A DNA stretch of 64,000 bases from assembly GCA_964057225.1 (NCBI GenBank), contig OZ059896.1, positions 9,052,001 to 9,116,000 on the forward strand, given 5' to 3'. Made by a program: the position numbers and the translations under genes. Every line of letters starts with the position of its first letter. Positions within the stretch are counted from its first letter, which is position 1. The notes beneath the pieces are model-generated. The model searched no databases. It was not told where the DNA came from and worked only from the letters and a program-made list of their open reading frames with translations. Of the stretch, positions 36,414 through 51,500 are shown one piece after another. The DNA comes from Auanema rhodensis. Its lineage: Eukaryota; Nematoda; Chromadorea; Rhabditida; Rhabditidae.

Positions 36414-37893
36414 AATATTTTTTTTCTCTCATCATTCATAACATTAATTACATTATTATTATTAATATTATTAATATCATCAATCTTTAGTGTATAATAT
36501 TATATACAAATCGATGATTAATAAAGATGTAAATTAAAAAACAACCAATTTTATTTATAAATAAACAAACGATTATAATGGATTTATAACAATCTATTCT
36601 CACTTTCTATTCATATTTTCTGTTGCTAAAGAGTTACAGTAGTAGTTAGTAGATTTCTGCATCTAGTTGCATAAGAAATCTGCTCCGTTGACCTTAAAAC
36701 GCGTAGAAAAGGACTTAGGGTAACAGAAGGTGAGTCAGTAAGAATTACTAAGGCTGCCACTAATTATGGTTGAATGAGAGCACACGTCATCTCAATCTGG
36801 GGTCACATTTGAATATTTGGCAATTTCCTCTCTCTTTCTCTTTTTTCTATCTCAATTTTACTCTCTCTCTCTTTCTCTCTCTCTGTATGTATATATCTTT
36901 TTCCTTTATCTATCTTTCCCTTTATATCCATATTTCTCTCAGTTTTGGTTTCTTCTCTTGCTCACTATAAGACTTTATGTATTTTATTGAACACAACAGG
37001 CGTCCATAGAAAGATTTGAACAAACAGATAATATAAGTTGCTGAACAGTAGTATGTATTGTACTTCTACGACAAATGCTAATACTATATATAGACGTTGA
37101 TGATTTAATCAAGCTATTACAATGATTAATACAGGTTTAGTCTTAATAATCTAGAAAGTTTGATCATTTCATACCATATAATAAAGAAAAATTGAAGAAA
37201 TACATATCTTTATATAAGTTAAATTGAATACTAATAATATTTTATATTGTTTTACTAATGAACTTTTTAAAGAACATATCTTATGAAACATACTGTTAAA
37301 GTAAAATTGAAGGCTACGCCCGAAATAAGCTTTTATATCTTTAGAAACAGTTGTTTAATCGGCATATTCCTTTGAAGATAAAACAGCAAATATAATAAGT
37401 TTTGATAAACATTACAGCAACTTGTTTTAATTCCTAAAAACACTTTCCACTTTCATATTTGAATTATAGTTTCAAACTTTCGAAAGCATTTCGAATAACA
37501 TTTCCATCAAAGGCATTTCTTGCTATTTCTTCTTCTTCATATAATCTTTTCTGTCTTTCCTATGAACTGTTATGTCAGTTTTGAATAAATTAACCATCGT
37601 TTGGTTTTTAAACATGTCTTATGGATTCAAATTATTATTTTTGAGACGACGGTTCAAGTTAAAACAAATATACAATACTGTCGACACATCCATCTATTTC
37701 ATCTGCACATTTACTATCTGCGTTGCATACTGCAAAACAGATGTTCGCATCTGTATACACGAAAGAGTTGTAACCTAATACATAGCACATCACATTAGAC
37801 AAGCAGCAGCTTTACTTTTCACCAGATACTATATAGGGTTCGAGAACAAATAATTTTTATAAACTTGCAATGCTATATATCCTTATAAGAAAC
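36414..37893. other. Region between convergent genes, with a site cluster
   Basis: The caveolin 3' UTR lies at the left (AATAAA-type signal near 36521) and the small minus-strand gene ends at 37894. Between them I find no coding pattern. Positions 36680-36810 hold a GC-richer patch with several known-type factor sites (see findings), and 36861-36883 is a CT repeat. Confidence 0.45.
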
Positions 37894-38481
37894 CTATGGT
37901 CTGGCGTCATTATTGTCATGGCGATCATTCATGATGATTCCATCTGCAGCATACCAGATGGAAAGGGCAACTGGAATGTGAGATAATGCTCAAAATCCGA
38001 AAAATTTAAAGGAGTGACCTTGGTTTAATTCAATATTCTCTACTTTCACACTTTACCAGTTACAATTTTTTCTATCAAAGATTCATGATCGAAGACATGG
38101 AAACAGATTGGTACATCAGCACATCGCCTTACAAAATCTCGTACAGTGTAAGGTGCCAATTTCGCGGCTGAGTGGAGAGCTGCTCTCTTTAATTGCAAGG
38201 CCAGGTGTATGCGCTCGAGATGCTTTGACCTAAACCGCTAGGTAATCCCTTTGAAACGGTTCAACAACAAAACAATGACAGATCAAGAAAAATTTAATAA
38301 AAGAATAATATACAGTATATAACAAGAGCCGAACTAGCAAAAACATTAGAAAGAACAGAGAGAAAACAATGAATTGGTAGTATGAAGAAGGATAATTAAA
38401 ATAATAACAACATGAATAAAACTCGGATGGTATATCTGAGTGGAAAGACATACGGAACCACAAAACTCACAGGGATGACAT
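37894..38481 (-). CDS. Small unrecognised protein, second gene of a candidate operon
   Basis: Three short exons join in frame: 38481-38471 (MSSL), 38229-38057 and 37970-37894, giving 86 aa. The protein reads as mixed helix, with no signal peptide: SKHLERIHLALQLKRAALHS, then YTVRDFVRRCADVPICFHVF, and the end ALSIWYAADGIIM-NDRHDN. All introns have GT...AG and matching phase (2 then 1). The middle exon is much less AT-rich than its introns. A TTTTCAG site at about 38533 lies 170 bases downstream of the preceding stop and could be the trans-splice acceptor, giving textbook operon spacing. I do not recognise the family. No long open frame covers it, so it is easily missed. Confidence 0.65.
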
Positions 38482-38708
38482 AATCCAAAGTTAGCCTATT
38501 GTTCCGTTAGAATTTGATTGACAACCTTACATCTGAAAACAGTCAAAATAAACAATAGATTAAGAACAATGTTATGATTAATAATCTTTCTAATAAGCAA
38601 TAAACGTTTCTAATAACCGAACAAGTGACGGATAATCGGTCCAAAAGCACAGAAGAGTAATCACATATGTCCATATAGGACATTCCATCATCATTGATGC
38701 GCACATAA

Positions 38709-41353
38709 TCATAATAAAGAAATACCTACTTCTCTAAGAATATTTGCAAACAGGGTCTTTTGTTGAAGCGGCAATAAAGAGCATAATGCTAATCTATTCT
38801 CGAATAACTTGTACGCTTGCTGATTGAAAGTATTAGTTCCCTAAATTGTAAAATATATAAATACGACGGAAATGAGCCTGTTACCTTCTTTCTACGTTCC
38901 TTCTTTCTTCTTTCTCTTCGGCGAGCTCTTGCATCATTAGCAGCACCTTCATCCTCACTTCCGGATGACGATGATGACGATGAGCTGAAATAGGATTGAA
39001 ATATGATTTGAACTTGAACGCACCTGCTGGATGAAGAGTTTCTCTTCTTCTTCTTTTTTACTTCCTTCTTTTCTTCCTCACTATCTATTTCACCCTCATC
39101 TAGGACTTTAGGTGGTTTAGGAACTGGAGGTGGTTCTAAAGTATTTTTTTCAGCTTCTTCAAAGGCTTTCATAGCCTCTTGTTCCTGACAATAAAAAAGT
39201 AAATAAAATGAAACATATCATTAAGTTTACCTTCTGCATGAGATATAACTTCTTCTTTGCCATCCGTTTCTCGTACCATTCTTTTCTAGAACATGACTTC
39301 ATTTAAAAACAGAATACAACAAGGAACATACCGAATTTTTTTCGGAACTTGATCAATACTACTAAACTGATTGGCTGATTTATTAGAACCATTATTGTCT
39401 TCCTGCTTACGCATTGAAACAATCTCAGGCTCACTGGTTCGGGTTAACCTAATCAATCTTTAAGTTAATATTCTAGATGTTTCATTTACCTTGCATATGA
39501 TTCAAAACTAAGTTCTTCCCCTGCTATCATAAAATTACCATCATCATCTTCTTCTACGTCCAGGTTTCCTTGTTCTGTGGGAATTCTACAATATAAGTTA
39601 AAATAATTATTTAAGAAGATTGTTTAAATACGTTTGTCTAACAGAATTCAAAAAGGCTCCCATGCTCATTTTTAACAAGCCAGAACGAGTGTGACTGAAA
39701 TAAAACTTTACAAACAAATTTCACTAATATTTGATACGTTTTTCGTTTTTTAGGTAAGGGCATGGGCTCATAGGCAGGAGCTTCTAACAGAACTCGAGTG
39801 TCTCTCTGTACAGTACCTTCTTTCAGTACCTCTTTCTTCCACAACCTGAATAAATGAATAATACAGATAGTGAAACAAGAAAACATACTGAATCAAATGC
39901 TCTAAATGATTACGTAAGTAACCAGCTCCTGCAGTTGCCAAATGCCGATTCAAAGTTGAGAGCATTGCAGGTTTCAAAATAGTATCTGGCAACCCATTGA
40001 ATTGGCCAGATATATGATCACAGATTGCATAAAGATCTTCCACTTGCTCGAGTTCTGCCCAATTTAAACGGTTATCATTTACATACTATAACCGATAAAG
40101 AATAAGTTATTAGATTAAAAAAAGATATCAAACCTTGTCGAAAGCAATAATAATGTCATCTTCAAATATTTCTGGAGCAATAACATTGGTAGGTACATTT
40201 TCTTGATCAGTCGCATCAACTTCTCCTTCACTTAATTCTCCATCAGAATGTCTTCTTTTCTTGAAAAGGATAGAAAAATCACTATACACTAACTATAAAA
40301 AACATACAGTTCCTTTAGCTTCTGGGATAACATCAGGCACAAATGGTTGTGGCTCTCTCGCTTTCTCAACTATCTCTTTATATTGATCAACAGACAAAAG
40401 TCTGAAAAGCAGTTATTAAAAAAATTAAAATAATGTAAAATAACCTTAAAATACTTGTGCAAATTCCGTCATCTAATTCAAATCCTCGAACAGTTTCTAA
40501 TCCTTTCGTCGCGGCCTCTTCAGACACCATGATAATCTTCAAATAGTAAATATAATTAAAAAATATAATTACTTCATATACCTGAGCTTGTTGCTTATTC
40601 TGTTCTGCGGGTAAAATAGATATATTCTCGATTTCAGCACTATCTAAAACAGAATTATTCAACATTAAGGAAAGCAATAATTTCAAAAACCGAAAAAGCT
40701 AGAAATAGTGCTTGCTTTTGTTGTATTGAGTAAGTCTAGTGCATATATAGTTCGTACACGTAATTCGTCTGATTCAGGAACATTGAAAAATTGAGCTGTT
40801 GACATAACTGCTGGTTCATCTAAAATAAATTTAAAATATTTTAAATTTAATTGTTTAAATACAAAAAGCATCATCCACAATAATTGTAACAGGCTCTCCT
40901 TCAATACGTATTTTTTGAGCCTTTTTATAGGCGGCTCTAGCTTGAGGAGCATTTTCAAATATAATTTTGATAACTCCTATTTTTTCTCTCTGAAACTCAC
41001 GAACTTTGAAAAGTTACAACTATAAAACATACTTTATCAGGAACTCGGGAGAAGTAAGCGGTGAACGAGCTAGAACTAGCAAGAAATTCAACAATCTAAA
41101 TAGAAAATTAAAAAAGATAAGAAAAAATATATTTCTACATCTGGATGCATTCTCCATCCTCCTGGATGTTTCAAATGTGTTAAAGATAGGGTAGTTTGAA
41201 GTTCATGGCGTTTTTCTTCCGAATCAGATGACGGTTGGGAATCTGTTGTGTTCTGTAGATTCAAAATATTTATTACTAAATGAATACACAGCGAACCTCT
41301 GATTCCACTTTTTTTCCTTCTTCAATCTTTTCCAAATCACCTGGATCGGTCAT
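38709..41353 (-). CDS. Unrecognised nuclear-type protein with Ser/Lys-rich region
   Basis: About thirteen exons from MTDPGDLEKIEEGKKVESE at 41353. Early exons read HLKHPGGWRMHPD and a segment with RRM-like hydrophobic spacing (IGVIKIIFENAPQARAAYKK, then IEGEPVTIIVDDAF). A helical block follows (LYAICDHISGQFNGLPDTIL, then HLATAGAGYLRNHLEHLIQ), then acidic repeats, a Pro patch PPPVPKPPK, Lys runs, a Ser run and RARRRERRKKERRKK. The final exon ends FENRLALCSLLPLQQKTLF and, if unspliced, stops at 38709. A cryptic donor GTATTT could instead extend it to a stop at 38507. Composition suggests an RNA-processing or chromatin factor, but this is inference. Its first bases are duplicated in inverted form at 44417-44617. 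Confidence 0.75.
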
Positions 41354-41546
41354 CTAAACCAATAAGATTGAAGTTAACATCACATTAACATGTATTCAAA
41401 TAGATGAGCGAATAAAACACAGTGATAAGAATATAAAATAATTTAAAAAAAAACATTTATGTACAAAATGAAAACATGTAGAACATATATATCAACAACA
41501 ACATACGAATATACACTTATTATACGTTTGAAGTAGTTAGAACTTT
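41346..41546. repeat. Inverted repeat, left arm (201 bp)
   Basis: Matches the reverse complement of 44417-44617 with about four mismatches. It covers the start codon and upstream region of the minus-strand gene at 41353 and part of the shared promoter with the MYST gene. Confidence 0.92.
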
Positions 41547-41993
41547 TTTTTTTAACTTTGTGCACCTTTTGTGTTTTTATGGTTGAAATAAATGGGATAG
41601 ACGTTAAAATACAGTTAAGATTTCGTATGGACTCTCCTTTTCAATCTGACGGAATAGGCAGAAAGTGTCATTTACGGACTTTTGTATTAGTCGTAAGGAG
41701 AAAACAGGCGTGCAATATAAAATGCTTCCACATAATAAAATTCAAATGAATGCTTCTCTCTATCCTTCAGTTAATTTTGATTACTATTAACAATTCCATT
41801 TACAGAATTTTAATTTTGTTCTTAGATTCTATGACTTTCTCCTTTTACCTGTGCCTTCGTTATCGGAAATTTAAAGTCTTTGTTACCGATAGTTAATTAA
41901 GTTAATTCATAAGAGCATTTTTAATTCTCCTCTTCTATGGATTAGATATGCACTTAGTTATAATTGGTTTTATATTTAGTAAAATTCTTATAG
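41354..41993. promoter_or_regulatory. Divergent promoter region of the minus-strand gene and MYST gene
   Basis: 640 bases between two divergent starts; the left third is the inverted-repeat arm. A 63-codon open frame at 41558-41749 (+) lacks splice or homology support. CTTATAG directly before the MYST start may be a trans-splice acceptor. Confidence 0.45.
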
Positions 41994-43487
<1,494 letters not shown>

Positions 43488-44416
43488 CTTTTGAACCTTA
43501 CAATAGGATGTTGAAGCATTAAATATTCATAGTAGGGGTGTGAGAAGAGATTCCCTTTCAAAATATGGTTGGATTAAATGTTTCTTAATATAACGATGTG
43601 ATATAAAATCTGGCTAAAATGCCTCTTCATGTTGTGAATTTATAACCACGTACATTTTGAGATGGTTAACAGTAACCGCGATCATTCGAATAAGCGTGAG
43701 TACTGTAAGTTGACGTACTAAAAAATGGTGAATAGCACGGAACAGATTCCATAGAATTAGAACAACCTTTATATATTAAAAAAATTTAATTCAGTTGTGA
43801 AAACCTAAATTAGTGTGTAGTTCATGCTTTCATACATCAATAGGAGCTGTTTCGTAATTTAGAAGGAACGAAAGAAAGATCTATTTTTAAACTATGTATA
43901 TTGTTTCAAAACTTTAAATTATTTTTTACATATTTTGCTATAGTTTTTTTGCGAACTTGAGTCTTTATCCATTTGCTTTTTGCAGAATTTTACTGATGTT
44001 ATTTTCATATATCTTGATTCTGTTTATTCTTTAATGCAGTTCTTGATATAGCGTTCGCTGTTTTTTAAATTGAATTTATATTTCTTTTTTCTTAAGAAGT
44101 AATAGAAATATGTAAATGATTACTCCTTTAATACATGTCCTCATAGAACTTGTACGAGTAACTAATATTTTCATACGAGTTTACAATGTCCAGAAGGTTA
44201 TATTCAATCAGTATTATGGGCAAAAAATTGGTAAGCGTTCTCATATATTGACTTTCATAGTGAAAACTTACCAATTTTGAAACTGATTTAGTGTATAAGA
44301 GTTTACTATTTTAATTTTTCTTTTTCATTCAACCCTGCACCTCTAACAAATTCAATTATAATTGTGATTCTTTTGAATCGAACAAACTCATTACAAAATT
44401 GTGTTAAATTTATTTC
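43488..44416. other. 3' flank of MYST gene, nothing recognised
   Basis: About 930 AT-rich bases between the MYST stop and the right arm of the inverted repeat. I see no coding pattern or structured repeat. Confidence 0.45.
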
Positions 44417-44617
44417 AAAGTTCTAACTACTTCAAACGTATAATAAGTGTATATTCGTATGTTGTTGTTGATATATATGGTCTACATGTTTTCATTTTGT
44501 ACATAAATGTTTTTTTTAAAATTATTTTATATTCTTATCACAGTGTTTTATTCGCTCATCTATTTGAATATATGTTAATGTGATGTTAACTTCAATCTTA
44601 TTGGTTTAGATGACCGA
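44417..44617. repeat. Inverted repeat, right arm (201 bp)
   Basis: Reverse-complement copy of 41346-41546 at about 98 percent identity by eye. Its right end carries ATGACCGA, the copied start of the gene at 41353, and abuts the stop of the zinc-finger pseudogene. Confidence 0.92.
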
Positions 44618-44624
44618 AAAAATT

Positions 44625-45225
44625 TAATAAGATTTCGATAAATCATTGGCGCAACATTCAATGACACAAGCAGTATTAATAGGGCAACAAACATAGTAAA
44701 ACCACATGGAACAACTGGAGCATTTCATCCATTTTACATTTTCGGATGTGTCTGCAAACCTGGAAGAAAAGTAGTTCACTATGCAAATTCTGAGACACCT
44801 TTATGTATTATCTTTCTTATGCAATATCATTTATCCCTTATTTCATCGTTACGATCTCTAAGTGGTCTCTCACCGTTTTCAAAGTATCGTTTCTCCACCG
44901 AACGGAGATAATTTAAATCTCTTTTTCCAGGTTTCAGTTTTTTCATGTCTTTTGAGAAATTAACCGCTAATTGCTCCTGGGTAGATATTTTTCTTCCACA
45001 AACAGGACATTACATTCCATTAGTCTATGTAATATTTTATTTTATATGTATTAATGTATTGTCTTACTATTGCTTCTCCTTTCTTAGCTATTCTTAATTC
45101 CATTATTTCTTCAGCTTTCTTATGGTGAACCTCTTTCAGATGCCTATTCAATGATGATGATCTGGTGAACCTAGAAGAGCATTGAGAGCAACCGTTTGAT
45201 ACGTTTATTTTGATATAAATGACGC
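44625..45225 (-). pseudogene. Broken zinc-finger gene (C2H2, CPVC and PHD-like pieces)
   Basis: Three coding-like blocks on the minus strand. Block 1 (from about 45201 to 45070) reads CSQCSSRFTRSSSLNRHLKE then VH, a C2H2 finger with correct spacing, and continues into a Lys/Glu helix. Block 2 (about 45010-44850) reads CPVCGRKISTQEQLAVNFSK followed by DMKKLKPGKRDL; it is preceded by an in-frame TAA that looks like a one-base loss. Block 3 (about 44760-44625) reads KWMKCSSCSMWFYYVCC, a Trp/Cys pattern seen in PHD-like fingers, with a stop directly beside the inverted-repeat arm. No start codon is visible and at least two frame breaks separate the blocks. It could be a transposon-derived or recently broken host gene. 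The source is not recognised. Confidence 0.5.
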
Positions 45226-45230
45226 CTTAA

Positions 45231-45636
45231 GTTAGTGATTTGAATTATCTTAAACTAAGCATATTCTAATTTGTTATAGCCCTTCTTGTTTATGTTAAGC
45301 ATATTTTAATGTTTTTCTTATAGAGAGAGCAAAATCTTGTCTAAATTTTGTTTATGTTTTGATGTGAATGTGATCATTCATATAAAAATATAGAAATTGT
45401 TGAATTTAGTTTATCTTTGTACGACTTGTGACAAAAAGAATCATTACAGAAAAATCTAATAAAGCCTTTATCGCCGAAGACTCCTTGCATTAATTAAGCT
45501 CTCGAACAATTTCAAAAACGTTCTGAATATAATTCTTAACAATATCGACTACTCATATATCTTCTCTCTTTCAATTTAATGCTTCCTAAAAGCGTAAAAA
45601 GATAGCAACTACTTAAATAAAATATATTTGTTTTAT
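45231..45636. other. Gap with no gene found
   Basis: AT-rich. It probably contains the 3' UTR of the ZM-motif gene that ends at 45637. Confidence 0.4.
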
Positions 45637-48433
45637 CTACTGGGATTCGGGCACAGTAGTAGTTGTTGTGTCTGTTACTGTCTTCTTCTTATAATATTTC
45701 GTGGTGACATGTCTGAAATCATGCATAAGCTACTGCTTTTTAGTACGTTATAACCTTGAGATAACTCCAGGCTCCATTGGAGTTTCTACAACTTTCTTTT
45801 CTTCTTGCTTCAATAAAGCATATTCTCTTCCAGGATCGGCAGCAGTAGATAGCTCACGCTTATAAGAAACGTCATGACCCTCTTTGTCACGATAACCTCC
45901 CTATAATGAATTTAGTATTTGAAATGAAAATGACTTTACCTCAGTATTGTTGTGCGTATTGCTGATCGAACCTTTAGGTAGTTTCTCATCCATCTCTTTC
46001 TGAAGATAATCAGTTTATTTGTGTTAAAGTTGTATATAACTCACTTTTTTGTTGAAAATATCGTTAATATTTCCTGCTGAAGATGCAGTTTGAGATGCAT
46101 TTTGAGATGAACTGCTTGTGTAATTTGTAGTCATTGGAGCTAATGTTGCAGGAATAGTTCTGAATGATTGAACATATTTCAATTGAAATCACAAAGCTCA
46201 CGTTGTTTCAGTTTTTTCCTCATAGTTCCGTTTATAGTTTCTAGATTCACTATATTGAGAAAGTTGACTAACTGGACGACTAGTCTCCTCACGATGACTC
46301 TTAAAACATAAATATTTGACTTAAAATAAAAATTAAAGCTTTACCTCTTCTTTGTGACTCTTAGAGTAGTTTTCAGAATAATAATTTGCGGGTGCTGGAG
46401 CAGCATTGGCTACCTTCTCTGTGGTATTCGTGTAACTACTTTGAGAAATGTTACTTTGAACAGGTTGACTTGGTTGAGAATTCGAAAATTATAAAATTTT
46501 TAATGGATTGATAATACAGCTTAACTTACTGAAGTATAAGAGTAAGATGTTGTTTTAGTTACAGGTAAAGTAGTTGTAACTTGTGGGGCACGTTGATATT
46601 CTGATCCACCAGTGGTGTTAGTGGTTTTCTCTTGTTTAGAGTAATGAGAAGAAGAGTAACTCTTATAAGAGGCTGCTGGAGATACAGCCTATAATTCAAA
46701 ATTTAATGAAATTAGTTTTTTATTTTTATGAAATAAACAATATAATTCAACTAACAGGTGCTGGAAGAGCAATAGGCTGAGAAACATTTTGAGTGTTTGT
46801 TGTTCTATTGTAGCTCGACTAAAAATAAAAATTTATAAAATAATATATGATATACTGTGTTAGTGATTTACAGTATTAGTAATAAATATACATTAGTATA
46901 AGGAATGATTATATCTTAACTCAAAATACTAATCTAATGTGTTGGAAATAGAACTTAAAAACAAGCCAAAGATAGTAAGCAGAACTAAAAGTTTTCATGC
47001 GTTTGGGCGATACGTCCGTATGTTAGAGCATGAATATATTTTGAATCTGCGGACCTCTTGAAAACTTCTGTCGATTGTATCAATGGGAGTTAAAGGAGCC
47101 ATTAGTGTTCTACTTTCTGAGGACTTTTCATTAGATTCTGCTAAGCTGTGTTCCTGAAAATCTCTTGCCAAGTCTATATGAAAATTAAGAAAAAACTATC
47201 TGAATTAAGAGAATTTAACTACGATATTGATGAAACCCTGTTACTCAGATCTAATTTCATTATGTAATGAAAAGTAAGTTTCTAATCTCTAACATGTCTC
47301 AAAAGTAAAAACCTATTCTAAAGAACAACACGTTTCATATCCAAAAGTAAACCTTTTGGGTAGTATATGCTGGAGTTATTGGCACAGTTCTGGTTTCAGT
47401 TGTGGATGAACTCGATTTAGATGACTTGAAAAAGCTTTCTTTCTGTGATGATTGCACAGGAATAACTCTTGGAACTGAATCAGCAACTGTCTGAGTCTCA
47501 GTTTTGGAGCTGTTGCTTGATTTTTGATAACTGCCCTAAAGCAATTTATGTGAAAACTGAAGTAGCTGTGTTAGAGCTTCAAACTAAGAAAACTAAACGT
47601 CTTTCTAGAACTATCTTTCTATCTATCTACTTATGATTGTTATATAGCTCTAAGATTGAGAAAGTTCAAGTTAATAACAGAGAGAACGAATAAGAGTTCT
47701 ATATTGGCAAAAAGGAAATAACTGAATGTAATAGTGTTGAGGATAAACAGAGAATCAAAACCGAAGAAACTTAATATAGCTTCGTTTTAAGGCTTCTCCA
47801 TTACCTGATAGCCAACGTTTTGCACAGGTATTGTTACAGGTGCATGTTGTCTATTTTCTAATGTTTCAGAAAATATATTCTTATTATGAATATTACTTTC
47901 CTGAATAATGAATTTTGTATTCAAAACCAAACAAATCATTATTATAATAGCTCAACCTGATAATTTGAAACTATTGGGATTATTGGGATAGTACGATATT
48001 CTGAAGATTCAAAAGTTTTCTTATAACTCTCCTAAATATATATATATAGCTAATTATGATCAACTTAAGAAATATATATAATTGATATGTTAATAACAGG
48101 ATAATAATATATTATGAATAATTAGAAAAATATCAAATATTATTTGAAATAGTACCTGATATCCAGTACTGGATGGGAAGTTAGTAGGTGCGAAGTGTCC
48201 AGCTTGAGAAATTGGAGCATGAGTAATATGAGATTCAGTTGAATAATTAACTGGATTAGCGGTCTAGAAATAGAGAAAACTTCAAAAGATGTGCTGACGA
48301 AGATAGCTTTACATGAGATGATGAACGACTCTCAGTTACGGTACGGGCAAAAGACCCTCCTTCTGGATATTGACCTTGCTCATGATTAGTGGTTGAATAG
48401 TTGTTTGAATATCCAGTATCATGTTGCTTTTGT

Positions 48434-48464
<31 letters not shown>

Positions 48465-48482
48465 ATTGCTGTTGATGTTGTT

Positions 48483-48516
<34 letters not shown>

Positions 48517-51500
48517 ATACTGATTATTGACATGACCGTTAAGTTGGCTAGACGAAGTTTTATAAGCATTGCTGGATTGGTAACTATCGTTCGTTTGATA
48601 GACATTGCTAGTTGCTGGATTATATTTCTTTCCAGGGCCAAATTTATCGTGATGGCTCAGAATGTAATCAACCTGGTTCTGGTTGTAGCCAGAATTTATC
48701 AGTTTCTCAGCATTAGTACTTCCGGAATCGTAGTGAGCATGTACAGGAGTTGAGTGATTCTAAGATGAAGATAATGAAAACTATAATAACAAACTATGTA
48801 TCAAACCTCCCGTCTAACTTCAGATCGAGAATCTGCTTGGTAAGAATTTTGTTGATACTGTTGTGGTGGTGGTTGTGGAGATCTCATCTCATGAGTCTAG
48901 ATCACAGATACATTTTCTATCAAATATTCCATATATAGTATTACCTGTTGGCTACTGTAGCTACTTTGATAGTTTTGCTGCTGTACTTGATGCATATTAT
49001 CAGCTGCGTTCTGCCAAACGTTGTGTGTTCGAACAGCTTTGTTGTGCCAGGCGGGCGGTGCGTCAGGCGCTATCTGGAAACGAAAAAAAAGTATCACGTC
49101 TGTGTTAAAGTCAATTTTCTGATTGTCAGCAGCCCACGGCTAAAGAAAAACATTTTGAGGAGGTGGAAGAAAATGATTAATAATGTTACAGGCAGTTGTT
49201 TGAACTGTTTGAAACATATGACAAAACAAAATAATTACAATTAGATACAACTTTTTGTTTTGTTCAGATATTAGTTTAGGATATTATACACTTTAATATA
49301 TTTTAAAATTTTAAAAAATGAAATAAAACAAAGATAAAGATGTTTAGGTTTGTGTAAATTAGGTTTAAAGCTTGGTTTATAGAGGTAAATTATTGGTAAA
49401 ACATAAAAAAAGTAGCGAAAAACTGAATAGAAAACAAATGAAAAGCTTTGTTTCAACAGCAACATAAACTGAATGACAATAAGTTTTGGTTGAACAACAT
49501 TACTTAACAGCTGATCTTTAGAAAAGTAGTTGAAAAAAGGGTGAACATCTGAGCTGTGAACTAGTTACATGTGTTGTAATGGTAATGATGAAACAGAAAT
49601 AAATCAAACCTTGGCTGATGCTGGTAAGTTGATGCGAGCATCAGTTTCATTAGCTTTACATTCCCACGCATTTCGTCGTTGCTGAACATTACGAGACCAA
49701 TTAGGCTCTGTAGTATAAACCTAGAATGGGTTACAATGGTTGATAGGTATAAAGGAAGTATATATAAGGTTTGGTAAATCAAAATATTCACACTTATATT
49801 AATTATATATCATGCATATTAGTTATAATATGGAAAAATTATTAAAAATAACTTAAGAGATATGAATAAGCAGACTGAAAAATCATCCAAATGTAACTAA
49901 AATATTTTTTAGTTAGTTTAACTGTAAACTAATCTAATGCGAAAGAAAAACAGATCAAATATCTATATGTATATATATTGATTCTATTGATCCTAATATA
50001 CTGAAGAAAACATCTAACAACTACTTTCAAATTAGCCAGCTTGCCTCTAATTTATGTAGACGAGGGTCTGGACGATTTTCCCAATTCATCTGCTTTTCCA
50101 TACTCTTTTCTCTCCAATAAGGTGACTCTTCAGCATTCGGCTTACGTCGAATAGCTTCGTCCGTTAGAAGGGTATGAACGTTCACCTCTCTATCGGTTTC
50201 CTGTTGTCGTTCCATCCACACGTTCTGTTGGTCAGATGGAGCAGAGCTTCGTGGTGCCACGTTCTTTGGAGCACTTACACAGAATGTGGTAGGCTCAACT
50301 GGACCTGGACTGTGTCTAACAGTTATATGATCTCGTTTAAATCCAGGAGTTGGACAGAATGATGTTCCGAATTCTTTCTGATTTGTCTGTCGGATTTCAT
50401 GGCGTATTTTCTGATTGGAAATAGTATCTCCAACAAGAAGATTAGCATCTACATTATCCACATTCGATGCAACATAAGCATTGCATGGTGAACGTGGATC
50501 TGCAGAGTAATGAGGACGAAGACGTGGTGGGTCGGGTCCATGACCATGATATGGTCCAGGAGCAACATATCCCTATATGAAGGATATGTCAGAAGAAGAG
50601 GAGAATAGAGAGAAGAAAATTTTGATATTGATAAATTCTTGAAAACTAACCTTTCCAAAGTCTGTTCCTCCACATTCATAACCTGGTCGACTACGAGATC
50701 GTTCTTCTCGTCTTGGCTGATGTTCATAGTAATAATCACCTCCAGCTTCTTCGAACTTCAAACCTTTTGTAAAATCGAGTCCACCGCATTCAAATCCTCT
50801 TTCAGATCTTTAAGAAATTGTTGAAAAAGCAGGTAAGAATAAATGAAATTACCTGGCTCCTTCACTGTATGTTCGTGGACGTCTTGTTTGTTCAGCAACT
50901 TGGTAATAACTTGGTCCATACGTTTGAGTATGAGGATTGTGAGTATAGACTCTAAAATACGTTTAAGTATTAAATAAGAACAATTTAAAAATTACCTTTG
51001 CTTTTCAGCGAATTCTCTCGCATTCTCATGATGTACAGGATGATTCAATGGTGCAGGTGTTGTAGATGGAGTATGGTATCCCGCATTATGATGCTCAGAA
51101 GCAGCTGGAGTTCTTGAGCGAGCACGCTCGCTTTTCTCACGAGCATAACGAGCCCAACCTGGTTCCTAAAAGTTAATTAATTTTATATTATTATTAAAAT
51201 GTGGTGATAAACCTGAGATCCAAATTGTCTTGGTGCTTCAACAGCAGCAATCTTATCCATTGTACGATCACCAAATGAACCATGATTTTGATCCTATAAT
51301 GATATTCAAAATATTTTAATTTTTAAATTATTAAAATTTACCTGAATATATCTAAGAGTGGCACTCTTAGCAGGATCGAAATGCTTGTCAGCAGTTTGTA
51401 AAGCAATTGGAGCTGTATTACCAACTTGTTGAACGAATTGCTCTTCAGCAGATTCCCTGCAAATCAAAAATTCTATTAGAAAAATAATTTTGTATGAAGT

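Noticed and set aside
38507-38533. Extra terminal exon of the gene at 41353 (reads DVRLSIKF then stop)
   Set aside because: The donor before it is weak (GTATTT), and the TTTTCAG acceptor is better explained as the trans-splice site of the small downstream gene; not excluded.
48421-48753. Leu/Met-rich 110-codon frame on the plus strand
   Set aside because: It is the antisense reading of the CAA/CAT tract in the ZM-motif protein.
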